Below are positions 23,330-34,471 of a DNA stretch of 64,000 bases, piece after piece. The position numbers and the translations under genes were made by a program. Each line of letters begins with the position of its first letter. Position 1 is the stretch's first letter. The notes below the pieces were generated by a model. That model saw only the letters and a program-made list of their open reading frames with translations. It made no database searches and was not told where the DNA came from. This stretch comes from Cryptomeria japonica (Eukaryota; Streptophyta; Pinopsida; Cupressales; Cupressaceae), in assembly GCF_030272615.1 (NCBI RefSeq), contig NC_081409.1:202598449-202662448 (forward strand), read 5' to 3'.

Positions 23330-23641
23330 ATGCCCAAGTCTGTTGTGCCACAGTGTTGTGTCAGAACCCGCAACAACTATTTAGTTTCTTCCCGCGAATC
23401 CACATGAACTGTTCCTGAATGTGTCTACGTTTTCTCTGAAACAACTGAAGTAGAAGGAACCATTGACCTATACAAAGATTTAGGCTTCCTACTTTCACAC
23501 CTTTGGCTACTATCACGACAACCTTTGAAACCTTGCAATTTTTATTATTAAAAGTAATTGTGCAACCTTCATCACCTAGCTGCCCTGCTGAAATTAAATT
23601 CCTACTCAGCTTTGGAACGTGGGCCTTACCTCTTGTAGTAC

Positions 23642-24673
23642 CTAATGATTCCCATTCTGCAACTTAATCTTAATTCTTCCCTTTCCAACAATCTGACAGG
23701 GCTCATTATCTCCCAAATAAACCAACCCAAAATCCCCTTGGACATAATCAAGGAAATAACTTCTATGGGGGGTACCATGAAATGAAGCCCCTGAATCTAA
23801 AACCCATGAATCATCAACATTATCTAGGGAAAGAATTAAAACATCTTCTTCAGATTTATTACTTACCACATTTGCCTCCTTATTACCCTCTTGTTTGTCT
23901 CCTTCTTTATTCTTTCGAGACCAACAATCTTTCTTCAGATGACTTGGTTTCCCACAGTACCAACAATCTTTTGGTCCTTTGTATTGGGATCTCTTGTCCC
24001 TTGATTTTCTTCGTGTCTTCCCACGACCTCCAAAACCTTTTCCTCTCTCCTTTGGTCTACCCCTACTTTCTGCATTCAAAACACTACTTGATATGGATCC
24101 GCCTGAGCTTTTCCTACGAAGTTCCTCACTCACAAGAACAACAACATCATCAACTTTTAAGGTATTTGTACCAGAAACAGAGTTACTAACCGCCATTACC
24201 AAACCATTCCAGCTTTCAGGCAAAGAAGGTAATATCAGGAGAGCCCTAACTTCTTCATCAAAATTTACCTTTAGAGAAGACAAATGACTGGTAATCGTAT
24301 TAAATTCATTTAAATGATCTGTCATAGATCCACCTTCAACCATCTTTAGATTAAATAGATGCTCCATGAGAAATACCTAATTTGAGGCTGAGGGTTTTTC
24401 ATACAATTTAGCCAGTACCAACATCAGTTCTGCAGTCGTCATTGCTTTTGTTATATTGAATGCTGCAGATGATGCCAGTCACAAGAGAATGGTTTCGAGT
24501 GCCTTTCTATCCAAAATATTCCAATCCTAATCACTCATTGTACCTTTCTTGGTTGCTCCTTCCAATGGGCTCCATAAATCCTTCTAATAGAGATAATCCT
24601 CCATCTGCATCTTCCATAACCGATAGTTCTGCCCATTGAATTTTTCTACCTTCAATTTACCCTCGTCCACCAT
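23642..24673 (-). pseudogene. gag: Copia gag-protease with a few nonsense codons
   Basis: The ATG at 24673 and the 241-codon open part (24367-23642) are in one frame, with stops (mostly TAG) between them. It contains a UBN2-type gag core ('LFNLKMVEGGSMTDHLNEF', 'LLILPSLPESW'), a basic stretch, an intact CX2CX4HX4C knuckle (CWYCGKPSHLKKDC) and a retropepsin start 'SWVLDSGAS' with DSG intact. The N-terminal 'KFNGQNY' motif is visible upstream of 24600. Confidence 0.85.
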
Positions 24674-24745
24674 TGCTCCCACTTAACTGTGAGACTCCCA
24701 CTCAATCGTGAGATTTTTCCTGCAGACGATAATCAAAGACAACCA

Positions 24746-24757
24746 ACTCTGATACCA
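24746..24757 (-). promoter_or_regulatory. Primer-binding site (initiator Met tRNA)
   Basis: Minus strand reads TGGTATCAGAGT, directly inside the LTR end. Intact core. Confidence 0.85.
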
Positions 24758-24759
24758 CT

Positions 24760-25119
24760 TGTTAGGAATTACATGCAGAAAATATCAATTATATGCAGAT
24801 AAATATTAACACATGAATGAAAAACATAGAAATAATAACAATAAAGAGACAATATTTAACGTGGTTCACCCAATCTCGGGCTACATCCACCAAACAGAGA
24901 GTCCAATATTATTATCCAGTAAATCAAAAACTGTTTACAACCAGCAATCCCTTGCAACTCAATACCGTTGCAAAATGCTATAAAATTCTCTATAGAAAAT
25001 CCCTAACCCTTAGCCTTTTTATCAAGACTTATGTTGGTTACAAAATATGGGTGGAAACTGTGCCGATGGAAGTAGGAGAAATTTAACCTCCGAGTCTGAT
25101 TAGGCTCCATATAACAACA
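24760..25119 (-). repeat. 5' LTR of the truncated minus-strand Copia
   Basis: Plus-strand TGTTAGGAATTACATGCAG to ATATAACAACA, about 360 bp, unlike the other LTRs in the window. It includes the block AACGTGGTTCACCCAATCTCGG. No second copy is present. Confidence 0.7.
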
Positions 25120-25220
25120 ATATGGGTGTCACCATGATGTGTGTAGATGTACATTAAGTTGTGTGCATTGGAGAATGTTTTGGGGCTGACTGGTTGATGT
25201 GCTACATTGTTTATCTACAT
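25120..25220 (+). repeat. Copia LTR, right part
   Basis: ATATGGGTGTCACCATG..CTACATTGTTTATCTACA matches 47293-47390 closely. It completes the LTR begun at 18889. Confidence 0.65.
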
Positions 25221-25598
25221 TGTGAGTATTTGATTATTTACTTTATTAATAATTGATTAATATAGTTTAATAATGTTAAAATTAATTTATTTTATAGTTT
25301 GGTTGTTTAATTATTATTTCTCTAATTTATTGTTGAGATTTAACATTTTAATTATATTGTTTGATTATATGAGCTTTGATTTAATGGTTTATTATTTATT
25401 TATTAGTTTATTTATATTGCCCTTGGCTATTTTATTTATTGGGCCTCTGATTTATTATTTATTTGTTTATTTATATGGTTGTGATTTTATATTTAATTTG
25501 TCCATAAGGTTTATTTTACTTTAATGCTTTTTAATTTATTATTCTCTTTTTACTATTTGGGTTAATTAATATAATATATTTCTTACCTACCCTATTAC
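25221..25598. other. AT-rich segment, probably left part of a Gypsy LTR
   Basis: Very AT-rich with repeated TTTATT/TTAATTA runs. The Copia at 25599-40688 is inserted at its end (target ATTAC), so it was once continuous with 40689 onward, which reads into a Gypsy-type LTR ending at 43769. The hydrophobic frame at 25273-25524 is taken as chance. Confidence 0.5.
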
Positions 25599-26855
25599 TG
25601 TTGGCAACAATAATGAAGGAAAACTGAGAGGGAGGGGGGTGAATCAATTTTCACCGTATCTACAAACTTAACCATAAATATAGATCTGATAAACTACAAC
25701 AATAACAAAGATAAGCAAATAGATAGGACAACACACAATGCCAAGATTTTGACGTGGAAAACTCGGGTTAGGGAAAAACCATGGTGAGAACCTTCCCACA
25801 ATAAGAGGATACTTTGTAGTACTATGTGAAAATATTACAATGGGGAATGCATATGCATTTAGGCACACTGCCTAGAGCTCACTGCTCAAAAGATAATAAC
25901 CCAGAAGGCTACAACCCTTAGGGAAGTCTCACTGACTTACAACAAGATTCAGACTACAATCCAGAATGAATCAACTGAAAGAATATCATCTCCAAATGCT
26001 CTATTACAGTTCCAGTTAAGCACAATTGTTTGCTCTACAACACCAATCTCTGCTCAATCATAATGGCGAAGGATGAATCACTTGATCACACATACACCAC
26101 TCTCTGATAACAAGGTCGGCTAAACCCTCAACTCACAATTACAAAATTACATCACACGATACAAAGATTGACAACCAGACCAATATAATGATATACATGA
26201 CATAATATGGACCTAAATCAAATTCCCAAACGCTCATCACGACCGATAATCATGCCAAGATCAACTACGACATGCTACACTACAAGAAATATCGAATAAC
26301 ATGAAGAACATCACCGGTTCAGTAAAATCACCAAAACAATGTACAACAATCAATGCGGATCATCAAAACAAATAGGACACAATTAGGAAACACCAACAAG
26401 CATGTTAGAATGATCAGTAACAACTATACCAATACCACTTATCAAATATTTATGGATCAACATCTAAACCTCAAGAACACTCAAACAACAACAACTATCA
26501 CGAAGAAAGATAACTTGCGGAGTACCAAATAACAAACCATTTGAAATGAAGATACAAAAGACCATCAAAAACAATATTCAAAAATCTCAACTCAAGATCT
26601 GATCAAATCGGAATATACGAGAGGAAATACTGAACTCTGCAAAGCACTGATCAGAAAAACAAACTACAAAACTGGATCATTTGATATGATCAATTAGGAT
26701 TCCCAAATCACCAAAACCAATACATAAGAATATAATGATACTGTAATACTCCATACACCAAACCATAATCCTAGTGAACCAATCTGAAATAAGCGGAACA
26801 TGAATATGTTGACATCAATGACAACAACATATCCTAGCAACAACAATGTCCAACA
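25599..26855 (-). repeat. 3' LTR of the ATTAC Copia, TATA region deleted
   Basis: Plus strand TGTTGGCAACAAT to ATGTCCAACA, 1257 bp. It lacks 71 bp present in the other LTR at 31931-32001, including the putative TATA box. The break (26110) lies at a TGATAA that is repeated at both ends of the missing piece. Confidence 0.9.
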
Positions 26856-26872
26856 ATATCCCCCTTTGGCAT
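26856..26872 (-). promoter_or_regulatory. Polypurine tract
   Basis: Minus strand GCCAAAGGGGGATAT lies directly before the 3' LTR start. Confidence 0.85.
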
Positions 26873-27347
26873 TGATGACAACATATGAATGTGAAAAACG
26901 ATCAATGTAAAGAAAGAAATATCTCTAACAGAGTCCCCTTAAGATCAACTAGATAAAACATTTTTTCACATGCATCTCTCCCCCTTTTACAACAATGCCA
27001 AAGACAGAATACAAATTATGCTTCTCTCTTAAAATGAATCTCTCTCCTTTAAAACACACAACCAGACTACTCCACTAGAGGAGCAACACCAACTCATGAA
27101 TGCAGAGAGAAAGATAGGGCTCTGAGATCCACCAGATTGATGCAACTCAATGCATCTAGTTCTCACCAGGAGGGGTGGATACCCCTAACTTATCTCTCAA
27201 ATAGACAAATGTATCTGCAGGCAAAGGCTTAAAGAAAATATCTGCAATCTGTTTCTTTGTAGATACACATTTTAGCTGCACTTCTTCTTCACCGACTTTC
27301 TCTCTCAAGTAATGATATTTGATTGACACATGCTTAGTTTTTGAATG
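26873..27347 (-). other. 3' untranslated part of the ATTAC Copia
   Basis: Between the RNase H end and the purine tract. Mostly non-coding in appearance, though 27175-27347 probably still encodes the decayed C-terminus of RNase H. Confidence 0.5.
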
Positions 27348-28928
27348 TTACACCAGATTCTTTGACATGTTAATAGTACTGGAATTATCATAGTATATGA
27401 CAGTAGGCTCATCATAGATAACTTTGATATTCTTTAACATTTGCTTCATCAAAACTACCAGAGTGAAGCTACCGGTAGCAACAATGTACTCAACTTCAGC
27501 AGTAGATAAGGACACTGAATCTTGTTTCTTACTAGCCCATGAAACAAATTTCTTATCTAAAAAGAAAGCACCATCGAAGGTACTCTTCCAGTCATCAACA
27601 TCACCAACCCAATTAACACTAGTGTAAGCACATAGCATGAAATCATCATTCTTCAGATACCACAAACCATAATCCACAGTTCCCTTCAAATATCTGAATA
27701 TTCTCTTCACTATAATGACATGACTTTCTTTTGGATCAATCTGATATCTGGCAGCCATGCACACATCATGCATAATATCCAACCTAGTCTGAGTAAGATA
27801 TAGCAGTCGACCAAGCATAGACCTGTACAAACTTTGATTAGCTTTAAGAGATTCATCATTCTTAGACAATTTGTAGCCAGTCACGATACGCGTTCCAACC
27901 AGTTTGGAGTCATCTAACCCAAACTTCTTTAGCAATTCCTTCACATATTTAGTTTGAGATATAAAAATACCTTTTCCAGTATGTGAAATCTTCAAGCCTA
28001 AGAAAAAATTCATCTCACCTATCATAGACATCTAAAATTATTTCTGCATATCACCGACAAACTTCATGCTCAAGTGATTATCACCTCCAAAGATAATATC
28101 ATCAACAAAGACTTCAACAATCAAGATGTTATCATTCTTAATCTTAAATTACATATTACTATCAACAGTCCCTTTATTAAATCCCAATTTTAGCAAATAC
28201 TTATCCAATCTAGCATACTGTGCTCTAGGTGCTTGTTTGAATCCATAAAGAGTTTTTTTTCAATTTACATACCATGTCCCCATCATTTGATAATGAAAAT
28301 CCATCAGGTTTCTCAATGTAGGCTTCTTCCTCAAGATCACCATTCAAAAAGATAGATTTGACATCTATCTGATATATACCTTGATATCTTTATAAACAAC
28401 ATATGCAAGCAACAATCTAACAACTTCAAGTCTGGCTACCATAGCAAAAGTCTCCTCATAATCAATTCCTTCTTTTTGTGAATATCCTTTGCATACCAAT
28501 CTTTCTTTATTTTTGATAACTACACCAACTTCATTCAATTTATTCTTGAATACCCATTTAGTACCAATCACATTCTTATGTTTAGGTCTAGGTACAAGCT
28601 CCCATGTGTTATTGTTTTCAATTTGATGTAATTATTTTTCCATAGGTCTCATCCAATTTTCATCTTTGCAAGCTTCACCAACATCTTTAGGTTCAATTTT
28701 ATAAATCAAACATACCTCTTCACCAGCTAGCATTCTTCTAGTCATCACACCTTTATTTTTATCTCCAATAATCTGATTTTCCAAATGATTCAATCTTAAA
28801 TAGCTTAGAGTCTTCTGATTATTCTGATTCTCAGGTTCCTGCACCTCTCCATCGACAACAACAACATCCAGATTAACTGTCTCTACCAGATCATTCCGCT
28901 TTGATTCTTCACGCTGAATAGGATTCAA
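27348..28928 (-). pseudogene. Copia reverse transcriptase and RNase H, broken
   Basis: 28632-28928 is the linker. 28365-28571 begins RT ('IGTKWVFKNKLNEVG', 'RLVCKGYSQKEGIDYEETFA'). The catalytic block 'EVFVDDIIFGG' is readable near 28080-28110 on the minus strand, with both Asp retained. 27348-28031 has 'SMIGEMNFFLGLKISH', 'SMLGRLLYLTQTRLDI' and the RNase H segments 'DDWKSTFDGAFF', 'SLSTAEVEYI' and 'YYDNSS'. Stops and shifts occur between the pieces. RT would copy element RNA to DNA in the particle. Confidence 0.88.
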
Positions 28929-29228
28929 AACAACTTGCTAACCATCATCATATCCGCAAGCTCTGATCTCTTTCCTATAATCCTCCTCAACCTTCACATT
29001 TGCACTTTCTACTATATTTCTCAGTCTCTTATTGTAGCACCAGTAGGATTTGCTCTTTGTTGAATATCACAAGAAAATTCCTCCATCACTTCTTGCATCA
29101 AACTTTCCTATGTTGTCATCTATCTTGATATAACATTGGCTACCAAATATTTCAAAATATCTCATAGTAGGAACATGAACAAACAATAGCTCACAAGGAG
29201 TCTTACCGGTATCACCTTTAATACGAAC

Positions 29229-29888
29229 TCAGTTGAATGTGTAAACAACAGTGCTAATAACTTCTCTCCAATAATTCTTCGGAACATCCCCTTCAATCAA
29301 CATAGTCCTTGCAACATCCAAAATAGTCCTGTTCTTCCTTTCAACAACTCCATTCTGCTGAGGGGTTCTAGGAGTAGATAATTGTCTTCTAATCCCAAGC
29401 TTCTCATAGAATGAATCAAACTCACTAGAACATAAATCTCGACCTCTATCAAGTCTCAAATATTTCACCTTCAATCCCGACTCAGTCTCAACCTTTGCTT
29501 TGAATATCTTGAATTTATCCAATGCTTCAAATTTCTCCTTCGAAAAGACAACCCATATCATCCTGGAATAATAGTCAATCCACAACATAAAATATCTAAC
29601 TCCCTGCACACTTTTAACATTTGCAGGTCCACACAGGTTAGTATGCACAAGATCTAGCAATCCGTCAAATTTATACTATTTGCTCTTGAAAGAAATTCTT
29701 GTTTACTTACCCAATTGACATTCCTTACATACCGTATTAGCAAACTTAACAATCTTAGGCAGATCTCTAGCAACTTGAATAAAACTGATCTTAATCATTG
29801 AATCAAAGTTAGCATGACACATTCTCCTATGCCACAACCAACTTTCATCAATTTGAGCAATCAAACGACTTTTCTCACCAGCATTCAA
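29229..29888 (-). pseudogene. Copia GAG-pre-integrase and integrase, broken
   Basis: 29703-29888 has 'WLWHRRMCHANFDSM' and 'CKECQLGK', the HHCC zinc-binding part. 29229-29660 has the core: 'LDLVHTNLCGP' (the usual Asp of HTD is Asn), 'WIDYYSRMIW', 'LRLDRGRDLCSSEF', and 'TPQQNGVVERKNRTI' with the catalytic Glu. An in-frame stop separates the pieces. Confidence 0.85.
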
Positions 29889-29957
29889 ATGAAAAATATT
29901 ACCTTTAGTCTTAGTTACAGATCCAATCTCTATACTGGAGGCATTTAGGATCTTGCA

Positions 29958-31362
29958 TTAACCATTCTTAAATTGCAAATCATAACTTTGTTCAACCATC
30001 AGTCCAACACTCAAAAGATTATTTTTCAAACCTTTAACATACAAAACATCATAAGTATTATGCTTACCATCAAAAGAAATAAAACCTCTACCACAGATCA
30101 CATAGGCTTTGTTAACTCCAAATCTTACTATTCCACCATTATACCTTTCCATACTCACAAATTTTCTTTTTATCACCTATCATATGATCTGAAGAACCGC
30201 TGTCAATTAACCATTCATCTTTTTCTTCAACTTTAGTAGCCAAAACTTTCTCCTTAATAGTGCAACTAGTGGGATTAATAGGTACCGGTCCATCTTCTTT
30301 GATAGCAATGAATACAACTTCATCTCCTTCTGATTTTTCATCTGTAACACCTTCATCAGTACCATAATAGAAATTCTTATGATTCCTATACTTCCAGTTA
30401 GACTTGTGAGGCTTATCATAGTTCTCATGCTTCTCATATCTATCATTTCCGCCATGCTTATCAAATTTATCATTCCTATCATACTTATCCATTCTGTTTG
30501 GGCACCTAGAAGCAAAATGTCCTACCTTATTGCAAGAGAAACATTTCAAGGGCATTTTACCATCATACTTACCACCTCCCTTAGGCAATCTCCAGGAAAT
30601 CAACACTTCAAGCTCATCTAGTTCTCTTTCTTGCTCTTCCATCTCTCTCATTTCTCTTTCATATTTGGATATTCTGCACTCTTCAGGATCATACTTCTGC
30701 TTTCCACATATAGATGCTCTAAATGCTGTCTCAGACTTTTCATGTGATTCACCAAATTCGCTTAGCTCAAAAGCAACAATATTTCCAATCAATATATTTT
30801 TTGTCACTGAAGTCACACTTTGGATCTCATCAATAGCAACTACCTTATGTTTATAAGGAGGAGGCAAAGATCTCAACACCTTAGCAATAATTTCATCTTC
30901 TTTAAGGGTCCCATCGACACATCTGATACCTAGGACAAGGTCATTCATCTTAGCCATAAAGGTGTTTCTATTCTCATCTTCTCCCATCTTCAGCATCTCA
31001 TATTTCCCTTTCAAGCTTTGCAACTTAGCAACTTTCACTTATTTATCTCCTTCATACAGGGTCTCAAGGTTCTCCTAGATATCATGTGTGGTCTGAAGTC
31101 CCATTACATTTGTCATCTCTGAATCAGTCATGGCACTCAACAATGCTTCCTTCGCTCTAATGTTATGTTCAACTTCCTTGATCTCATTTTCAGTAATCAG
31201 TCCATTCAGAGGAGAAGAATAGGCATTTTTTGTAATCTTCCAGTAATCTTCTCCAAGAGATCTCAAGTGCACTTCCATCCGGTTCTTCCATATAGCATAG
31301 CTACTTCCATCAAATCTTAGATTCTCCTTTTTAAAGATATCACTTCCACTTCCAGTTGCCAT
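29958..31362 (-). pseudogene. gag: Copia gag-protease, few stops
   Basis: The start is chosen at the inner ATG (31362). Gag N-terminus 'LRFDGSSYAIWKNRMEVHL'. A TAG at 31075-31077 replaces the Trp of the conserved IWENLETLYEG motif, and a TAA follows at 31039. The frame is then open to 30139. The zinc knuckle CFSCNKVGHFASRC is intact, followed by a charged K/D/Y/H-rich repeat region and protease 'EWLIDSGSSDHMIGD'. A frameshift near 30176 leads into 'YDVLYVKGLKNNLLSVG' (29958-30176). Confidence 0.88.
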
Positions 31363-31404
31363 CCTGGATCTCCTCAAGCGGTTAACCTTCTTTCAGAGGA
31401 TCTT

Positions 31405-31416
31405 TCTCTGATACCA
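31405..31416 (-). promoter_or_regulatory. Primer-binding site (initiator Met tRNA)
   Basis: Minus strand TGGTATCAGAGA, 2 bp inside the LTR boundary. It marks this as the 5' LTR of the minus-strand element. Confidence 0.9.
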
Positions 31417-31418
31417 AT

Positions 31419-32731
31419 TGTTGGTAACAATAATGAAGGAAAACTAAGAGGGCGGGGGGTGAATCAATTTTCAACAGATCTACAAATTTAACCACAAATA
31501 TAGATCTGATAAACTGCATCAATAACAAAGATAAGAAAATAGATAGGACAACACAAAACACTAATATTTTGACGTGGAAAACCCAACTAAGGGAAAAACC
31601 ATGGTGGGAACCTACCCACAATAAGATGATACTCTGCAGTAGTATGTGAAAATATTACAATGGAGAATGCACATCCATTCGGGCACACTCCCATTAGCTC
31701 GCTGCTCAAAAGATAATGACCCGAAAGACTACAACCCTCAGGGAAGTCTCACTGACTTACATCAAGATTCAAACTACAATCCAGAATGAATGAACTGAAA
31801 GAATAACATTTCCAAATGCCTGATTATAGTTCTGATTAAGCACAATTGTTTGCTTTGCAACACCAATCTCTGCTCAATCACAATGCCGAAGGATGAATCA
31901 CTTGATCACACATACACCACTCTTTGATAATGCAGACACAACCTTGACACCTAAATTACATGACTATATCACCTATTTATACAATTCATCAACCTTGATA
32001 ACAAGGTCAGCTAAACCCTCAACTCACAATTACAAAATTACATCACAAGATACAAAGATCGACCACTGGGCCAATATAATGATATACATGACATAACATG
32101 GACCTAAATCAAATTCCCAAACGCTCATCACCACCGGTAATCACGCCAAGATCAACCGCAACCTGCTACACTAATAGAAATACCCCATAACATGAAGAAC
32201 ATCACCGGTTGAACAAAATCACCAAAAACTTGCACAACAGTCAATGCAGATCATTAAAAAAAAAGACACAATTAGGAAATGCCAACAAGCACGTTAGAAT
32301 TATTAGTAACAACTACACCAATACTGCTTATCAAATCTTCATTGATGAACCTCTGAACCTCAAAAACACTTAAACAACAACAATTGTCACAAACAAAGAG
32401 AACTTGTAGAGTCCCAAATCACGAACCATCTGAAATGAAGATAGACAAGACCATCCCAAACAATATCCCAAAATCTCAATGCAAGATCTGATCACACCGA
32501 AATATACCAGATGAAATACTGAACTCTGCAAAGCACTGATTAGAAAAACAAAGTGCAAAAAACCGGATCATTTGATGTGATCAGTTAGGCTTCCCAGATC
32601 ACCAAAGATAATAAAGAAAAATATAATGATGCTGTAAGTACTCCATATAGCAAACCATAATCCCAATGAACCAATCTGTAATCACCTGAGTGGTAATATG
32701 TTGACATCAATGACAATAACATATCCTAGCA
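31419..32731 (-). repeat. 5' LTR of the ATTAC Copia (main part)
   Basis: Plus strand TGTTGGTAACAATAATG up to ACATATCCTAGCA; the last 16 bp lie at 40673-40688 beyond the LINE. It retains the 71 bp missing from the other LTR, with a TATA-like GTATAAATAG on the minus strand at 31973-31982. Confidence 0.9.
31973..31982 (-). promoter_or_regulatory. Putative LTR TATA box
   Basis: GTATAAATAG on the minus strand, in the LTR that would drive this element. Absent from the other LTR because of the 71-bp deletion. Confidence 0.6.
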
Positions 32732-32752
32732 GGGCCAGGGCATTAAAAGAAA

Positions 32753-34471
32753 ATGGAGGGAACAACAGAGAGAATAGCATTTGCAGGGGGAAATTTGAAT
32801 TCAGAAAATGGAGGGAACAACAATGCTGGGTCCTTTGGGTCTATATCCATTGCAGCTCGAGGACATATAGCTGATGATGAGGATGGAAGACAGGATGGGG
32901 ACCCACGAACATGGGACCCTCCTCCCAATCCTGAAAAGTTAAAAAACATGCAAGATTCTTGTCCCGAGGCGGTGCAGGCTGTTTTAGGTACTACCAAGGA
33001 GGGACGAATACCTAAACCATGGAATAGCCTCTTCGCTAGACATGCCTCTGGTAAACTGACTGGTAAATCCTCTCTCCCCTTTGTGAAGGATATATCAGAC
33101 AATAGAATAGGTAAACTTGCGATAGAGGTTCCTGATTTGGTTATTAATCATAGAATTTCTTTAATGACTCTCTCTTTGGTGGGAAAATTTGTCGGACCCC
33201 GACCTAATATTGAGGGTGTTAGATCCTTTGTTAAAAGAAAATGGAGAATGAAAGGACAGGTTGAAGTTTCTGCCCTGCCAAGGGGTTTTTTTGTGTTTTC
33301 TTTTTCATGCGGGGAAGATTTGGAAGTAGTTCTAAGTGGAGGCCCCTGGATGTTTGGTAAATCATCTCTTTCTTTAAGAAAATGGACCCCTAACATGGAA
33401 CTAAATGATTCTTTTTTTGAATCTGCCCCAGTGTGGGTAAGACTGCCTGGACTACTGTTGGAATACTAGGTGGAGGATGTTTTCTCAGGGATCGCTAACT
33501 CCTTTGGGGAGCTTATTGCGATAGACCCAATGACTGCAGCTCGCAAGAGACTTGTGTATGCACGCATCTGTGTCAACATTTCATAGAATATGGATCTCCC
33601 AAGTACCATTGATATAAATTCCAAACTTGGGGTATGGGAACAAACCATTGAATTTGAATCTCTCCCTTTTGTGTGCTTTTCTTGTAAAAAAGAAGGTCAT
33701 TGGGCTAAGGCTTGTCCTAGCAAACCTAAAAGACCTATAATTAAAGACAAAAATATTAATAAACCGGTATGGAAAGAAAAAAATAACAACAAAGTCTGCA
33801 ATAAGGCAGAAGAAAAAAGTGGAAATTTGTTTACAGAAAATCAGGAAAATGAATCCAGTGACTTAACTAAAGACCCTACTTTGAAGGGGAACAAGAAGAA
33901 TGAAACTAAGGAGTTTGAGATCAAAATAGGTAATACCTTTGAAGCCCTTTAGTTGCAAGAAAAGGAGGATGAAATCAGTACAGAGATCCTTGAGGATGGT
34001 GAGATTGAGGATATCACTGACTCGCATCATGAGGAAGGAAATGAACCCATGTCAGAGAAAGAAGAACCCTATTTAGGGAAAGAGCTTTAGGAATAGGAAA
34101 TAGAAATGAGAACGAGCAACAAGTTTGGATCACCACAAGCAAACTTAAATGCCTTATTCCAGAACATAGAAGTAAATATGACCACTTCACCCCGGAAGAG
34201 AGAAAAGCTTTGGAGTAACATACAAGATGAATCCAGGGCAGAACAACAAGAAGAAAACACGATAGAAAATGAAAAGAAAATTAAGACCAAGAAGACAGGA
34301 GGTCCTAATGGAGTAAAAACCAGAACCAGATCTAAGGCAGATTTTGGAGCATCAAGATCCCCACCAGGACGCAAAACCATGAAATGGCACAAGGACCAGG
34401 AGAGTAAACAAAGCATAGCTGATGGAAGGCAGAGAACTATCAAGGAGTCCTGCCCCCAGGTCTCAAAATGA
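32753..34471 (+). pseudogene. LINE ORF1: DUF4283 / zinc-knuckle RNA-binding protein
   Basis: A single frame of about 573 codons with five internal stops, all TAG (33467, 33584, 33950, 34088, 34094). Residues about 110-235 form a DUF4283 domain ('LVGKFVGPRP', 'LSGGPWMFGKSSLSLRKW', 'VWVRLPGLLLEY'). A CX2CX4HX4C knuckle (CFSCKKEGHWAKAC) is near residues 309-322, followed by a Lys/Glu-rich basic-acidic tail. In plant L1 elements this protein binds the element RNA. The stop TGA overlaps the ORF2 start as ATGA. Confidence 0.85.

Larger units (their letters stand above)
22248..25119 (-). mobile_element. Truncated minus-strand Copia: LTR, gag-PR, integrase, no RT/RNase H
   Basis: On the minus strand the order is 5' LTR (24760-25119), PBS (24746-24757), gag plus protease (24673-23642), GAG-pre-integrase and integrase (about 23329-22520), and the pre-RT linker ending at 22250. 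The element stops abruptly after '..EAMQVDTKV', just where reverse transcriptase should start. The 3' half and 3' LTR are missing. Confidence 0.8.
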
